Assembly (NCBI GenBank): GCA_024636955.1
Contig: JAGXGB010000003.1
Span: 62,001 to 126,000 of the forward strand
Length of the DNA: 64,000 nt
Reading direction: 5' to 3'
Source of the DNA: Bacteroidales bacterium
GTDB taxonomy: Bacteria; Bacteroidota; Bacteroidia; Bacteroidales; Lentimicrobiaceae
Shown: piece after piece, positions 53,659 to 63,217 of the stretch
Layout: the number at the start of each line of letters is the position of its first letter
Position numbering within the stretch: the stretch's first letter is position 1
The notes under the pieces: model-generated
What the model was told of the DNA's origin: nothing
Databases searched by the model: none
The model's input: only the letters and a program-made list of their open reading frames with translations
Position numbers and translations under genes: made by a program

Positions 53659-55499
53659 TTTACTTCTTCTTCAATAATCCAGGTTTTTTTGGAGGCGACT
53701 GCTTCAGCCGGTTCACCTATTGTTATATCCTTGATATTTATCTGAATCTCTTTTTTATTGTTCCATTCGTTTTCTTCAATGTGGTAACAAATATTGAACG
53801 GCTTACCTTTAATTATATAGTTATAATGGTCGCCCAACTGGAATCCAATGGCAGGCATTGGGTTTGAAGCATATTCCATGTGGCCAAGGGTTAGCTTGAG
53901 GTGCTTGTTTTTTAATAGTCGGCCATTGCCATTATCCATAACACCATCAGTTTGGAATACCGTTGATGGATTACCGGGACCAAATGGTGCAAACTGTTTA
54001 AGAATCCTGATAAATTTAAAGTTGATTTCATTCAAGGTAAGCTTAAGGTCTATTTCAACCTCAGGAATGAGCATTTCCTCAGTTATCCTTGAAGCTACAA
54101 CGCGCTCAAACTTATCAATAAAAGTGTCAAGATTCTCAGGCTTCATTGATAATCCTGCAGCGTATTTATGACCGCCGAAATGTTCGAGCAAGTCACTGCA
54201 CTCATCAATAGCATCGTATATATCAAAATCCTTAATTGAACGGGCTGAGCCGGTTATAAATCCGTTTGATTGTGTAAGAACTATTGTTGGACGATAATAT
54301 GTTTCAATCAAACGTGAAGCTACTATTCCAATGACTCCTTTATGCCACTCTTTGTTAAATACAACCGTTGAACGTGAATCCTTAAGGCGGGTAAGGTTTT
54401 TAATATTATCAAGCGCCATATCTGTAGTGTTAAGGTCCAGATCACGCCGGGTTGTGTTGAAGTCGTTGATCTGGTTAGCCAGGACTTCCGCATCTGTCTG
54501 GTTGTCACAAATTAGTAGTCGTACAGCGTTTCTGCCACTTTCTATACGTCCTGCTGCATTAATTCGTGGGCCTATCAAAAACACAAGGTCTGAAATAGTT
54601 AGATCCCTGCAGAAGTAACAATCGGCAGTTAATGAAATATCCCAATCATCACGTGTAACAGATATATGATCAGGTTTTCTGACAACATTGGCATACCTGA
54701 GAATAGCTTCAAAGCACGCTTTCGGGCGAGTGTTAAGCAACTTCAGTCCATATGCAGCTAATATCCTGTTTTCACCGGTAATAGGAACAATATCTGATGC
54801 AATACTTACTGCAACCAAATCGAGGTATTTCTTCAACGAGTCAAACGGTATTCCTTTGCGTAATGCAAAAGCCTGAATAAGTTTAAACCCTACGCCACAA
54901 CCTGACAGTTCCTTGAATGGATAGTTGCAATCACTCCGTTTTGGGTCGAGTACAGCAATAGCATCAGGTATGGTATCACCCGGACGGTGATGATCACAAA
55001 TAATAAAATCTACACCAAGTTGATTAGCATATTCTACCTTTTCAATAGCCTTGATTCCACAGTCCAATGCAATGATCAGGCTGAAATTACCCTCCTTTGC
55101 AAAATCGATACCCTGTTTTGAAATGCCGTAACCCTCTGAATACCTATCAGGAATGTAGAAATCTACAAGTTCATCACTAACGCCGGTTTCCAACAGGAAG
55201 GTATAAACGAGAGCAACAGCGGTAGTTCCATCAACATCGTAATAGCCATATACCAGTATCTTTTCCTTATTCTCAATAGCTTTAATAATCCTTGCAACAG
55301 CAACTTCCATGTCCTTCATGAGAAAGGGATCGTGTAACTCAATCAGGTCGGGCCGAAAGAAAGACCTGGCTTCCTCGAATGTGAATATGCCACGTTGCAC
55401 CAGCAATTCGGCAACAACCTTGCTCACATTCAATTCAGCAGATAAGGCACTTACTTTCAGCTCGTCACCTCTAGGTTTAAAAACCCATCTCTTATGCAT
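53655..55499 (-). CDS. recJ: Single-stranded-DNA-specific exonuclease RecJ
   Basis: 614 residues, DHH phosphoesterase. Motif I reads GYYDVDG (about residues 84-90) where RecJ proteins have GDYDxDG, so the first of three aspartates is a tyrosine. Motif II ALDCG, motif III CDHHRPG (DHH) and the DHHA1 motif GGHKYAAG are intact, followed by the C-terminal OB-like domain. RecJ degrades single-stranded DNA 5' to 3' in recombination and repair. The change would come from a single G-to-T substitution. The other metal-ligand residues are present, so activity may be reduced rather than lost. Confidence 0.93.
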   Translation of the reverse strand: MHKRWVFKPRGDELKVSALSAELNVSKVVAELLVQRGIFTFEEARSFFRPDLIELHDPFLMKDMEVAVARIIKAIENKEKILVYGYYDVDGTTAVALVYTFLLETGVSDELVDFYIPDRYSEGYGISKQGIDFAKEGNFSLIIALDCGIKAIEKVEYANQLGVDFIICDHHRPGDTIPDAIAVLDPKRSDCNYPFKELSGCGVGFKLIQAFALRKGIPFDSLKKYLDLVAVSIASDIVPITGENRILAAYGLKLLNTRPKACFEAILRYANVVRKPDHISVTRDDWDISLTADCYFCRDLTISDLVFLIGPRINAAGRIESGRNAVRLLICDNQTDAEVLANQINDFNTTRRDLDLNTTDMALDNIKNLTRLKDSRSTVVFNKEWHKGVIGIVASRLIETYYRPTIVLTQSNGFITGSARSIKDFDIYDAIDECSDLLEHFGGHKYAAGLSMKPENLDTFIDKFERVVASRITEEMLIPEVEIDLKLTLNEINFKFIRILKQFAPFGPGNPSTVFQTDGVMDNGNGRLLKNKHLKLTLGHMEYASNPMPAIGFQLGDHYNYIIKGKPFNICYHIEENEWNNKKEIQINIKDITIGEPAEAVASKKTWIIEEEVN

Positions 55500-55600
55500 C
55501 TTCTATTATTTGGAAGGTAAAAATAGTGAATCTACCCTGAAAGAACTAAATTTTTTATAAACAATATAACAGATCTCGGATTGCTTTAAAAAAGCTATGT

Positions 55601-56857
55601 TCAGAAGGAAGACCTCATTGCTTCAACGGGATCGAGGCGTGAAGCTGAGAGTGCAGGTATAAAGCCCGACACAAGGCCAATTATTGCTGATACAGATATA
55701 CCGAGTATTATATTACCGGCGGTGAGAACCAGTGGCATATCAAACATTAAAGTAATAACAGTTGTGATAATAAATATCAACAGCAAGCCCACTACTCCAC
55801 CTAAAATGGATAAGAACACCGACTCAAAAAGAAACTGTTGTAAAATGAAAGAATTCTTGGCACCCATTGACTTTTGAATTCCTATTTGAGCTGTACGTTC
55901 TTTTACAGATACAAACATGATATTTGCTATGCCGAAGCCTCCCACTAAAAGTGAGAAACCACCAATAATCCATCCTACAAGGCCTATTACTCCAAAAACT
56001 GCATCAAAGCCCTGATTCAGAATTTCTGACTTATTAATAGAGAAATTATTGTCAGTGCCGGGCTTTAGTTTACGCACTGAGCGCATAATACCTGTAAGTT
56101 CATCTGACAACTCATCATTTGACACCAGGGGTTTTGCTTTTACAATAAGAGAAGCACCGATATTTTCAGCTTTCAGGTCAATGAATGCTCTGGCAAAGTT
56201 AACAGGAAGCATAACCATCCTGTCATTGGAATTTCCAAAACTGTTTGAGCCCTCTTTTTTAAAAACGCCAATAACCTCCACTTGACGGTTGAATGTTTTA
56301 ATTTTTCTACCTACAGGTTCATTATTTCCAAAAAGAGAGGATGCTATTTCATTCCCAATTATGGCTACAGGTCGGCCGCCTGCTGATTCATCTGCGGTAA
56401 AGTAACGGCCCGATGCTAGTTCAAATGACATAACCTCAGGGTAGTCATGCGATATGGCCAAAATAGTACCTTGCAGTGATAAGTTTCCCTGCTTTATCTT
56501 TCTCGAGGTGCTTACCAGATATGCAGAAGCTTCGGAGGCCATACTGCGTCGTTGAATTTCATTTAATTCCGCTAAACTTGGTTCTGGGCGCTTTATGTAA
56601 TCCCACCATGGATAGTCACCTCCGAATGCCCATGGCCACTTGTCGATAAACAACACATTACTGCCTAATGAATTCACACTGTTACGTATAGTTCGCTCTA
56701 TTGAGTCAAAAACTGTAAATACTGAAATAATTGAAAATATACCTATAGTTATGCCTAACAGTGACAGGAAAGTCCTTACCTTGTTAACAACTATGGCCCT
56801 TAAAGCGAAAGTATAGCTTTCTCGCACCAATTTTAGTTTACCGGAAACCTGTTTCAT
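55601..56857 (-). CDS. ABC transporter permease (MacB/FtsX type)
   Basis: 418 residues: first helix near 27-50 (LLGITIGIFSIISVFTVFD), a periplasmic MacB-like domain of about 210 residues, and three helices at the C-terminus (about 285-400) with the FtsX core GGFGIANIMFVSVKERTAQIGIQKSMGA and the terminal LSASRLDPVEAMR. The ATPase is not fused and not adjacent. It probably exports a peptide or lipoprotein or senses envelope stress as part of a MacAB-like system encoded elsewhere. Confidence 0.9.
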   Translation of the reverse strand: MKQVSGKLKLVRESYTFALRAIVVNKVRTFLSLLGITIGIFSIISVFTVFDSIERTIRNSVNSLGSNVLFIDKWPWAFGGDYPWWDYIKRPEPSLAELNEIQRRSMASEASAYLVSTSRKIKQGNLSLQGTILAISHDYPEVMSFELASGRYFTADESAGGRPVAIIGNEIASSLFGNNEPVGRKIKTFNRQVEVIGVFKKEGSNSFGNSNDRMVMLPVNFARAFIDLKAENIGASLIVKAKPLVSNDELSDELTGIMRSVRKLKPGTDNNFSINKSEILNQGFDAVFGVIGLVGWIIGGFSLLVGGFGIANIMFVSVKERTAQIGIQKSMGAKNSFILQQFLFESVFLSILGGVVGLLLIFIITTVITLMFDMPLVLTAGNIILGISVSAIIGLVSGFIPALSASRLDPVEAMRSSF

Positions 56858-57165
56858 AACTTAATTTGATGAAGTAAAATTAGTGAAATTAATTAATTAT
56901 TGATGTTCTTTCACTGTTATTATTGATTAGTTGTTGCAAATGACATTGGCACAGGTATGGTTAAATGCCTGACTTCGTCTAATGTGGATTTTAGATGCAA
57001 TCTTTCCAATTTAACATGCAATATAATTTGGATAATGGCTGAAAAATGAATAAAATTGCAATGTGGAATAAGTGTAAGGTTGCCTGGGTTAATAAGTTAT
57101 TTTTCAGCACTCTGCATACTGCCAGTATTTGAATCTCGTTTTTTATTTCCTTTTTAACAAATATC
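56858..57165. other. Intergenic region between divergent permease and purH
   Basis: 308 bp, AT-rich. I see no clean TAnnTTTG box for either gene, no strong hairpin and no gene; the region must hold both promoters. Confidence 0.5.
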
Positions 57166-58758
57166 ATGAATATCATAAAGCCACTTAGGAAAGCCCTCAT
57201 CAGTGTATACTACAAGGAAGGGCTTGATACAATCATAAATACACTTCACAATAAAGGTGTTGAATTTTATTCAACCGGTGGTACCTACGATTACATCACA
57301 TCACTTGGAATAGAATGCAATAAAGTAGAAGATTTAACCGGGTATCCATCAATTTTAGGTGGCAGGGTGAAAACACTTCATCCTAAGGTTTTCGGGGGTA
57401 TACTAGGAAGGCCTGACCTTGAACAGGATAAGGCAGATATGCTCGCTTACAATATTGATACATTTGATCTCGTAGTTGTTAATCTATATCCTTTTGAACA
57501 AACTGTAAGCTCAGGAGCCGGCTTTGCTGATGTTATTGAGAAGATTGACATCGGTGGAATCTCCCTGATTCGGGCAGCTGCCAAGAATTACAATCATGTT
57601 CTTTGTATCTCATCTGCCGATCAATATGATAAGTTATTAGAAATAGCCAACCGCCCTGATTGCAATACCGATAAGAACGAGCGCCTTGGATTTGCCGCAC
57701 AGGCTTTTATCAGGTCGTCATCGTATGATTCAGCTATTTCAAAGTACCTGATTTCAAAAAATGCAGAGACAGGGTATGCTCTGTCTCCATCATTGGCAGG
57801 GAATACCCAATCCCCATTGACATTGCATACCCAACCACTTCGTAGCCTATTTGATGGTACACCAGTTTCCTTGCGTTACGGTGAGAATCCCCATCAAAAC
57901 GGAACATTCATTGGGAACATTGAGGAGGTTTTCGCCCAGTTACATGGCAAAGAATTGTCTTATAACAACCTACTTGACCTTGAGGCAGGAATCAGTCTTA
58001 TCAATGATTTTGAAGAAACTACCTTTGCAATTCTTAAGCACAATAACGCCTGTGGCATAGCGAGCAGGGATAATGTTACTGATGCGTGGAATGCAGCTCT
58101 TGAAGCTGATCCGGTTTCTGCATACGGAGGAGTGCTGGTAACTAATGCCTCAATAGATGAGCATGCTGCTGTGGAGATCAATAAGATATTCTTTGAAATA
58201 ATACTGGCTCCTCACTATGAAAAAAAAGCGCTTGAAATTCTCCAGACTAAGAAAAATAGAATAATTTTGCAAGCCAAATCATTTGATTTTCAGGATCAAC
58301 AGTTTAGAAGCATCCTCAACGGAGTACTGGTTCAGGATAAGGACCTGAAGACTGAAAAGATGGATGATTTGAATGTAATCACCCTTAAAGAACCGGATGC
58401 CGGACAAATGGAAGATCTGATTTTTGCCAATAAAGTAGTTAAACATAGCAAATCAAATGCTATTGTGCTGGCAATAAACAGGCAGTTGCTTGGCAGTGGT
58501 ATTGGCCAGACTTCAAGAGTAGATGCATTGCGACAGGCAATTGAAAAAGCAAATTCATTTGGACTGAATCTAAAGAATGCTGTTATGGCTTCTGATGCTT
58601 TCTTCCCGTTTGCTGATTCAGTTGAAATTGCCCATAAGGCAGGTATTACAAGTGTAATACAACCAGGGGGCTCAGTGCGCGATAATGAAACAATTGAGTA
58701 TTGCAACAAGAATAATATAAGCATGGCTTTTACCGGAATACGGCACTTTAAACATTAG
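57166..58758 (+). CDS. purH: Bifunctional AICAR transformylase/IMP cyclohydrolase
   Basis: 530 residues. N-terminal MGS-like cyclohydrolase domain (STGGTYDYI near 36, GGRVKTLHPKVFGGIL near 65) and C-terminal AICAR transformylase domain (LRYGENPHQNG near 237, KHNNACGIA near 289, SDAFFPFADSVEIA near 477, and the final GIRHFKH). It performs the last two steps of IMP synthesis. It precedes mreBCD as in many Bacteroidota, with an 88-bp gap to mreB. Confidence 0.97.
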   Translation: MNIIKPLRKALISVYYKEGLDTIINTLHNKGVEFYSTGGTYDYITSLGIECNKVEDLTGYPSILGGRVKTLHPKVFGGILGRPDLEQDKADMLAYNIDTFDLVVVNLYPFEQTVSSGAGFADVIEKIDIGGISLIRAAAKNYNHVLCISSADQYDKLLEIANRPDCNTDKNERLGFAAQAFIRSSSYDSAISKYLISKNAETGYALSPSLAGNTQSPLTLHTQPLRSLFDGTPVSLRYGENPHQNGTFIGNIEEVFAQLHGKELSYNNLLDLEAGISLINDFEETTFAILKHNNACGIASRDNVTDAWNAALEADPVSAYGGVLVTNASIDEHAAVEINKIFFEIILAPHYEKKALEILQTKKNRIILQAKSFDFQDQQFRSILNGVLVQDKDLKTEKMDDLNVITLKEPDAGQMEDLIFANKVVKHSKSNAIVLAINRQLLGSGIGQTSRVDALRQAIEKANSFGLNLKNAVMASDAFFPFADSVEIAHKAGITSVIQPGGSVRDNETIEYCNKNNISMAFTGIRHFKH

Positions 58759-58846
58759 AGTTTAAGAATTGAAAGGTTAAACACTTTAACTTTAAGCATT
58801 AAGCGTTACTTTATTTCTAATACTTCATAGAAACAAAAAATATAAA

Positions 58847-59869
58847 ATGGGACTTTTCTCCTTCATGACCAAAGAGATTGCAATGGACCTTGGCACTGCT
58901 AATACCATCATTATATACAATGATAAGGTAGTAGTGGATGAGCCATCAATAATTGCAATAGAACGGAACACTGGTAAGATAATAGCGGTTGGTAAAAGGG
59001 CCATGATGATGCATGGTAAGACCCATGAGAATATTAAAACCATACGTCCCTTACGTGATGGTGTTATTGCTGATTTTCAGTCGGCTGAGTATATGATCAG
59101 GGAACTGATCAAGATGACAGGTCCTACAAGAAGTCTTTTCCCACCTGCTCTGAAGATGGTTATTTGCATTCCATCGGGCATTACAGAAGTAGAAGAAAGA
59201 GCAGTAAAAGACTCAGCTGAACAGGCAGGTGCTAAAGAAGTTAGGCTTATTCATGAGCCAATGGCTGCGGCAATTGGAATTGGTATTGATGTGCTAGAGC
59301 CTACTGGCAATATGATAATTGATATCGGTGGTGGAACAAGTGAAATAGCTGTTATTGCGTTAGGAGGTATCGTTAATAATAAATCAATCAGAATAGCCGG
59401 TGATGACTTTAATAGCGATATTGAAGAATATATGCGTAAGCAACACAATATCAACATTGGCGAGCGTACTGCCGAAGCTATTAAGATTAATGTAGGTGCT
59501 GCCATTACAGAGCTTGAAAACCCACCACCTGATTATCCGGTGCATGGGCGCGATATGCTTACAGGTATTCCCAAAGAGATTTATGTGAACTATAGTGAAA
59601 TTGCTCATTGCCTCGATAAATCAATTAGCAAAATAGAAGCCGCAGTGCTCAATGCCCTTGAAATGACACCCCCTGAGTTGTCGGCAGATATTTACCGCAC
59701 TGGTATTTACCTTGCAGGCGGTGGTTCAATGTTGCGTGGACTTGATAAACGACTACACCTGAAAACCAAACTACCTGTTCACGTAGCTGATGATCCTTTA
59801 AGGGCAGTGGCAAGAGGCACCGGTATTGCACTCAAGAACTTCAATAAGTTTACTTTCCTCATTAAATAG
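58847..59869 (+). CDS. mreB: Rod shape-determining protein MreB
   Basis: 340 residues with the actin-like fold: ATPase phosphate-1 motif DLGTANTII near 13-21, phosphate-2 IDIGGGTSEIAV near 160-171, adenosine motif GIYLAGGGSMLRG near 284-296. MreB polymerises under the inner membrane and directs lateral wall synthesis. mreC follows after 26 bp and mreD overlaps mreC. Its presence argues for rod-like cells. Confidence 0.97.
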   Translation: MGLFSFMTKEIAMDLGTANTIIIYNDKVVVDEPSIIAIERNTGKIIAVGKRAMMMHGKTHENIKTIRPLRDGVIADFQSAEYMIRELIKMTGPTRSLFPPALKMVICIPSGITEVEERAVKDSAEQAGAKEVRLIHEPMAAAIGIGIDVLEPTGNMIIDIGGGTSEIAVIALGGIVNNKSIRIAGDDFNSDIEEYMRKQHNINIGERTAEAIKINVGAAITELENPPPDYPVHGRDMLTGIPKEIYVNYSEIAHCLDKSISKIEAAVLNALEMTPPELSADIYRTGIYLAGGGSMLRGLDKRLHLKTKLPVHVADDPLRAVARGTGIALKNFNKFTFLIK

Positions 59870-59895
59870 TATTCTATAGGCTGAAGTGAACACAT

Positions 59896-60726
59896 ATGCG
59901 GCATATTCTGGCATTCATTTGGAAGCACAACTTCTTCTTTCTTTTCCTGGTGCTGGAAATATTATCGATTGCACTCCTGGTAAACCAAAGCTATTATCAG
60001 AGGGCAGTGATTACTAATGTGACTGACCGTGTTACCGGCAGAGTCTTTGATTCATATTCATCTGTAACAGGTTATTTCCTCTTACGCAAAGAGAATGAGC
60101 GACTTGCATCGGAAAATGCTATCTTGTGGCAGCGTGTTAAGCAAGGGCAATTGACTACTGACACACTTTCAACACTGCTGGTTGATACCCTTAACAGGCA
60201 AACTTACAGGTATATGGTAGCTAAGGTTATTAGCAACTCTACCAACCACCGCAATAATTACATCATGCTTAACAAAGGCAAGATTCATGGCATTGAGCCT
60301 GATATGGCAGTTATTAACCCTGAGGGTATTGTAGGTACTGTAGTTAGTGTTTCAGAAAATTTCAGCTGGGTGATGTCAGTGTTAAACAAGCACTCCAAGG
60401 TTAGCGCACGCATTAACCGCTTAAACCAGATGGGGACTGTGTTATGGCAGGGCTCCAACCCTGAAATTGGAAGTTTAACTGACATACCGGTACACGTTAA
60501 AGTTAATCAAGGCGACTCAATTTATACCAGTGGTTACAGTTATATTTTTCCTGAAGCTGTAATGGTAGGCGAAGTAATTGAAATTAAAATCAAAGAAGGG
60601 GAGCATTTCTATGATATTGATTTCAGATGGGCAGCTGACTTTAATAGCTTAACTTATGTATACGTCATTAAAAACTTATACCGTGAAGAGCAGGTGGAAT
60701 TAAGTAAACAAGTGATAGATGAATAG
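59896..60726 (+). CDS. mreC: Rod shape-determining protein MreC
   Basis: 276 residues: one N-terminal membrane helix (about 10-30), a coiled-coil (about 55-80, LLRKENERLASENAILWQRV) and the two-barrel periplasmic domain with NKGKIHGIEPDMAVINPEGIVGTV and the late GDSIYTSGYSYIFPEAVMVGEV. It links MreB to wall enzymes in the periplasm. The last 8 bp overlap mreD. Confidence 0.95.
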   Translation: MRHILAFIWKHNFFFLFLVLEILSIALLVNQSYYQRAVITNVTDRVTGRVFDSYSSVTGYFLLRKENERLASENAILWQRVKQGQLTTDTLSTLLVDTLNRQTYRYMVAKVISNSTNHRNNYIMLNKGKIHGIEPDMAVINPEGIVGTVVSVSENFSWVMSVLNKHSKVSARINRLNQMGTVLWQGSNPEIGSLTDIPVHVKVNQGDSIYTSGYSYIFPEAVMVGEVIEIKIKEGEHFYDIDFRWAADFNSLTYVYVIKNLYREEQVELSKQVIDE

Positions 60727-61231
60727 ATCCTACACATATATTGCTGCGAGGTTTATTTTACTTGTTGCCACACAAGTATTGCTTATTGACCACATGCAAT
60801 TGGGAGGATACATCAATCCGCCGGTTTATGTTTTATTCATTCTGTTATTGCCCTTTCAAACACCCGGATGGGTTCTGCTGATCACTTCGTTCATACTTGG
60901 TTTATCAGTTGATGCTTTCAGTAATTCAACCGGTTTACATGCTGCATCGTCAGTATTTATGGCATTTATACGACCTTACATTATAAAGGGAGTAGGTGCT
61001 CCAGCCGAGTATGAAGGCCATCTTGATCCTGGTATTCATGATATGGGAACAAATTGGTTCTTAGTATACTCTGGTATACTGATTTTTATGCACCAACTGG
61101 CTTATGGTATCCTTGAATCCTTTTACCTCAGGGAAGCCGGCATTATTCTGCTACGTGTTTTACTAAGCACTGTCGCTACGCTGGTAATTGTAGTTTTGAT
61201 TGAATACCTCTTCACGCGAAAGAAGAAGTAA
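60719..61231 (+). CDS. mreD: Rod shape-determining protein MreD
   Basis: 170 residues, five or six membrane helices and no soluble domain. LLPFQTPGWVLLITSFILGLSVDAFSNSTGLHAASSVFMAF is the conserved MreD core; it overlaps mreC by 8 bp. The usual next genes in Bacteroidota (penicillin-binding protein 2 and RodA) do not follow; instead there is a 168-bp gap and a thioredoxin-like lipoprotein. Confidence 0.9.
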   Translation: MNRSYTYIAARFILLVATQVLLIDHMQLGGYINPPVYVLFILLLPFQTPGWVLLITSFILGLSVDAFSNSTGLHAASSVFMAFIRPYIIKGVGAPAEYEGHLDPGIHDMGTNWFLVYSGILIFMHQLAYGILESFYLREAGIILLRVLLSTVATLVIVVLIEYLFTRKKK

Positions 61232-61373
61232 TCATTCTCTTTGCCTAATTCTGAGCCTTACTTCTTGAAAGCTTTAATTATGCTTTTTGAAACTATAGTC
61301 CTTCGCTTTTTAGAACTTTAACCTTCTTTTAGTATAAATGAGCTGCTTTTAATGGCTATATTAGTTTTAATGC

Positions 61374-61381
61374 TATTTTTG
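61374..61381 (+). promoter_or_regulatory. -7 box (TAnnTTTG) of the TlpA-like gene
   Basis: TATTTTTG followed by GCA, 18 bases before the ATG at 61400. An in-frame upstream ATG at 61352 lies before this box and so would not be on the transcript. Confidence 0.5.
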
Positions 61382-61399
61382 GCACTTAAAATCTACATT

Positions 61400-62500
61400 A
61401 TGAAAAACCTAATCCTGTTACTATCTCTAATTATTATACTATCTGCCTGTGAATCACGCAACAGTGACGAATTCTCCATTTCGGGCAAAATTGAAGGAAA
61501 ATTTGTTGGCAATGTATATCTGCAGAAAAATAAGGACGGACAGTTTATAATACTTGATACTGCCGTAGTTGAGGATGGTCGGTTTAAGTTCAAAGGAAGT
61601 ATCGAATATCCTGATATCTATTATATTGGTTTAGACGAAAGTCGTTTTGTAAGCTTTTTCAATGAACCCTCAGATATTAAGATTTCATTCCATATTGACA
61701 GTATCACCTCACCCGAAATTAAAGGATCAACCTCTGATAACGAATATAGAACTTACCTGAAATCACTAGACAAGCATAAGTCAGCACAAATTGGCATCTA
61801 TACCCGCTATAATGAAGCTGCCCGTAATAATGATTCAGTGCGGGTAAAAGCCATTGAAGCTGAAATGAACGAAATTGATGCACAACATAAGGCAAACATA
61901 CTTGGCTTTATTAAAGATAATCCTACTTCTTTTGTATCACCATATATTGCAATGCGCCATTCATACGAACTTAATCTTGATGAACTGCGTCAATTGAATA
62001 CTACTCTTGATCCTAAAGTAAAAGAATCTGCTTTTGCCAAGATGCTGGCTGATAGGATGTTAATACTTGAAAATGTAGAGGTTGGTATGCAAGCCCCTGA
62101 TTTTACAATGAACGATACTCAGGGAAACCCTGTAAAACTTTCTGACTTGAGAGGTAAAGTATTGCTTGTTGACTTTTGGGCATCATGGTGCGGCCCTTGC
62201 CGTAAGGAGAATCCAAACATTGTTAATGCATATAAAAGATTCAACGATAAAGGATTTGATGTACTTGGCGTGTCTCTTGATCGTGAACAAGATAGCTGGC
62301 TTGCTGCAATAAAGGATGATAATCTTACCTGGACTCATGTTTCTGACCTCCAATACTGGAACAATGCTGCCAGCAAGTTATACGGGGTAATGTCAATACC
62401 ATCAAATGTTTTGCTTGATGCCAATGGGGTTATCATTGCGCGCAATCTTACTGGTGAAGAATTGATCAAGAAATTGGAAGAAGTACTGCCAGCAGTTTAG
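61400..62500 (+). CDS. DUF4369/TlpA-type thioredoxin-fold lipoprotein
   Basis: 366 residues from the ATG at 61400, where a lipoprotein signal begins (LILLLSLIIILSAC, Cys17 or 18). An N-terminal DUF4369 beta-domain (about 25-115, SISGKIEGKFVGNVYLQ) is followed by a helical linker and an AhpC/TSA-thioredoxin domain with WASWCGPCRKENP (about 257-269). The CxxC makes it a periplasmic disulfide oxidoreductase. This layout is abundant in Bacteroidota and often has a reductive role, for instance in cytochrome maturation. The particular partner is unknown. Confidence 0.88.
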   Translation: MKNLILLLSLIIILSACESRNSDEFSISGKIEGKFVGNVYLQKNKDGQFIILDTAVVEDGRFKFKGSIEYPDIYYIGLDESRFVSFFNEPSDIKISFHIDSITSPEIKGSTSDNEYRTYLKSLDKHKSAQIGIYTRYNEAARNNDSVRVKAIEAEMNEIDAQHKANILGFIKDNPTSFVSPYIAMRHSYELNLDELRQLNTTLDPKVKESAFAKMLADRMLILENVEVGMQAPDFTMNDTQGNPVKLSDLRGKVLLVDFWASWCGPCRKENPNIVNAYKRFNDKGFDVLGVSLDREQDSWLAAIKDDNLTWTHVSDLQYWNNAASKLYGVMSIPSNVLLDANGVIIARNLTGEELIKKLEEVLPAV

Positions 62501-62588
62501 AACTAATTTATAATTTATCACAGAGATGCAGTTCAGGAGAGTATTGAGGTGTCTACATGGTATACCTCTTGCTTAAATCTGAAATGAG

Positions 62589-63032
62589 CTATCTTTTACT
62601 AGAAAAGAAATCTATAATTAGTTTCTGACACTCATCAGCCATAATGCCATGCGATACTTTGGTTTTTGGATGTATGAGTTTATCACTTACAGTGGTGTAT
62701 CCCCTTTTTATATCCGGTGCACCATAAACCAAACGGCCTAATTGTATCCAATAGGCAGCTGCAGCACACATAGGGCATGGTTCAATGGTTACATAAAGTG
62801 TACACTCATTCAGGTATTTGCCTCCTATGTTGTTTGATGCGGAGGTAAAAGCCTGCATCTCTGCATGTGCTGTGGCATCATTAAGGGTCTCAGTTAAATT
62901 GTAGCCCCGGGCAATCACTTTACCGTTTGCAACAATCACTGCACCTATTGGAACTTCGTCTTTACTTAAGGCTTCAAGGGCTTCCTTGTAAGCCAGCTTC
63001 ATATACATTAAGTCTTCATTCTTGTCTTCCAT
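62589..63032 (-). CDS. tadA: tRNA-specific adenosine deaminase (nucleoside deaminase)
   Basis: 147 residues from the ATG at 63032; starts at 63047 or GTG 63059 are also possible. Zinc and catalytic motif HAEMQAF and the second zinc site EPCPMCAAA identify the CDA superfamily; VPIGAVIV, GRLVYGAPD and the C-terminal ADECQKLIIDFFSSKR fit TadA, which converts A34 to inosine in tRNA-Arg. A guanine deaminase-like role cannot be fully excluded. It is divergent from atpB. Confidence 0.9.
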   Translation of the reverse strand: MEDKNEDLMYMKLAYKEALEALSKDEVPIGAVIVANGKVIARGYNLTETLNDATAHAEMQAFTSASNNIGGKYLNECTLYVTIEPCPMCAAAAYWIQLGRLVYGAPDIKRGYTTVSDKLIHPKTKVSHGIMADECQKLIIDFFSSKR

Positions 63033-63217
63033 ATTATTTATTTTCATTTCTGAGAACACTTATACAGTATTATTGTTATTAAGGCTTGAGTTTTATGAAT
63101 GCGTTACACATTCATACATTGACATTTAGTTTACAAATCGCCATAAATCATTGGCAAAAAAGTCTTATACTTGCATGCTCAATTTATCAAGCTTTAATTA
63201 GATTCCGTTAAACAGTA

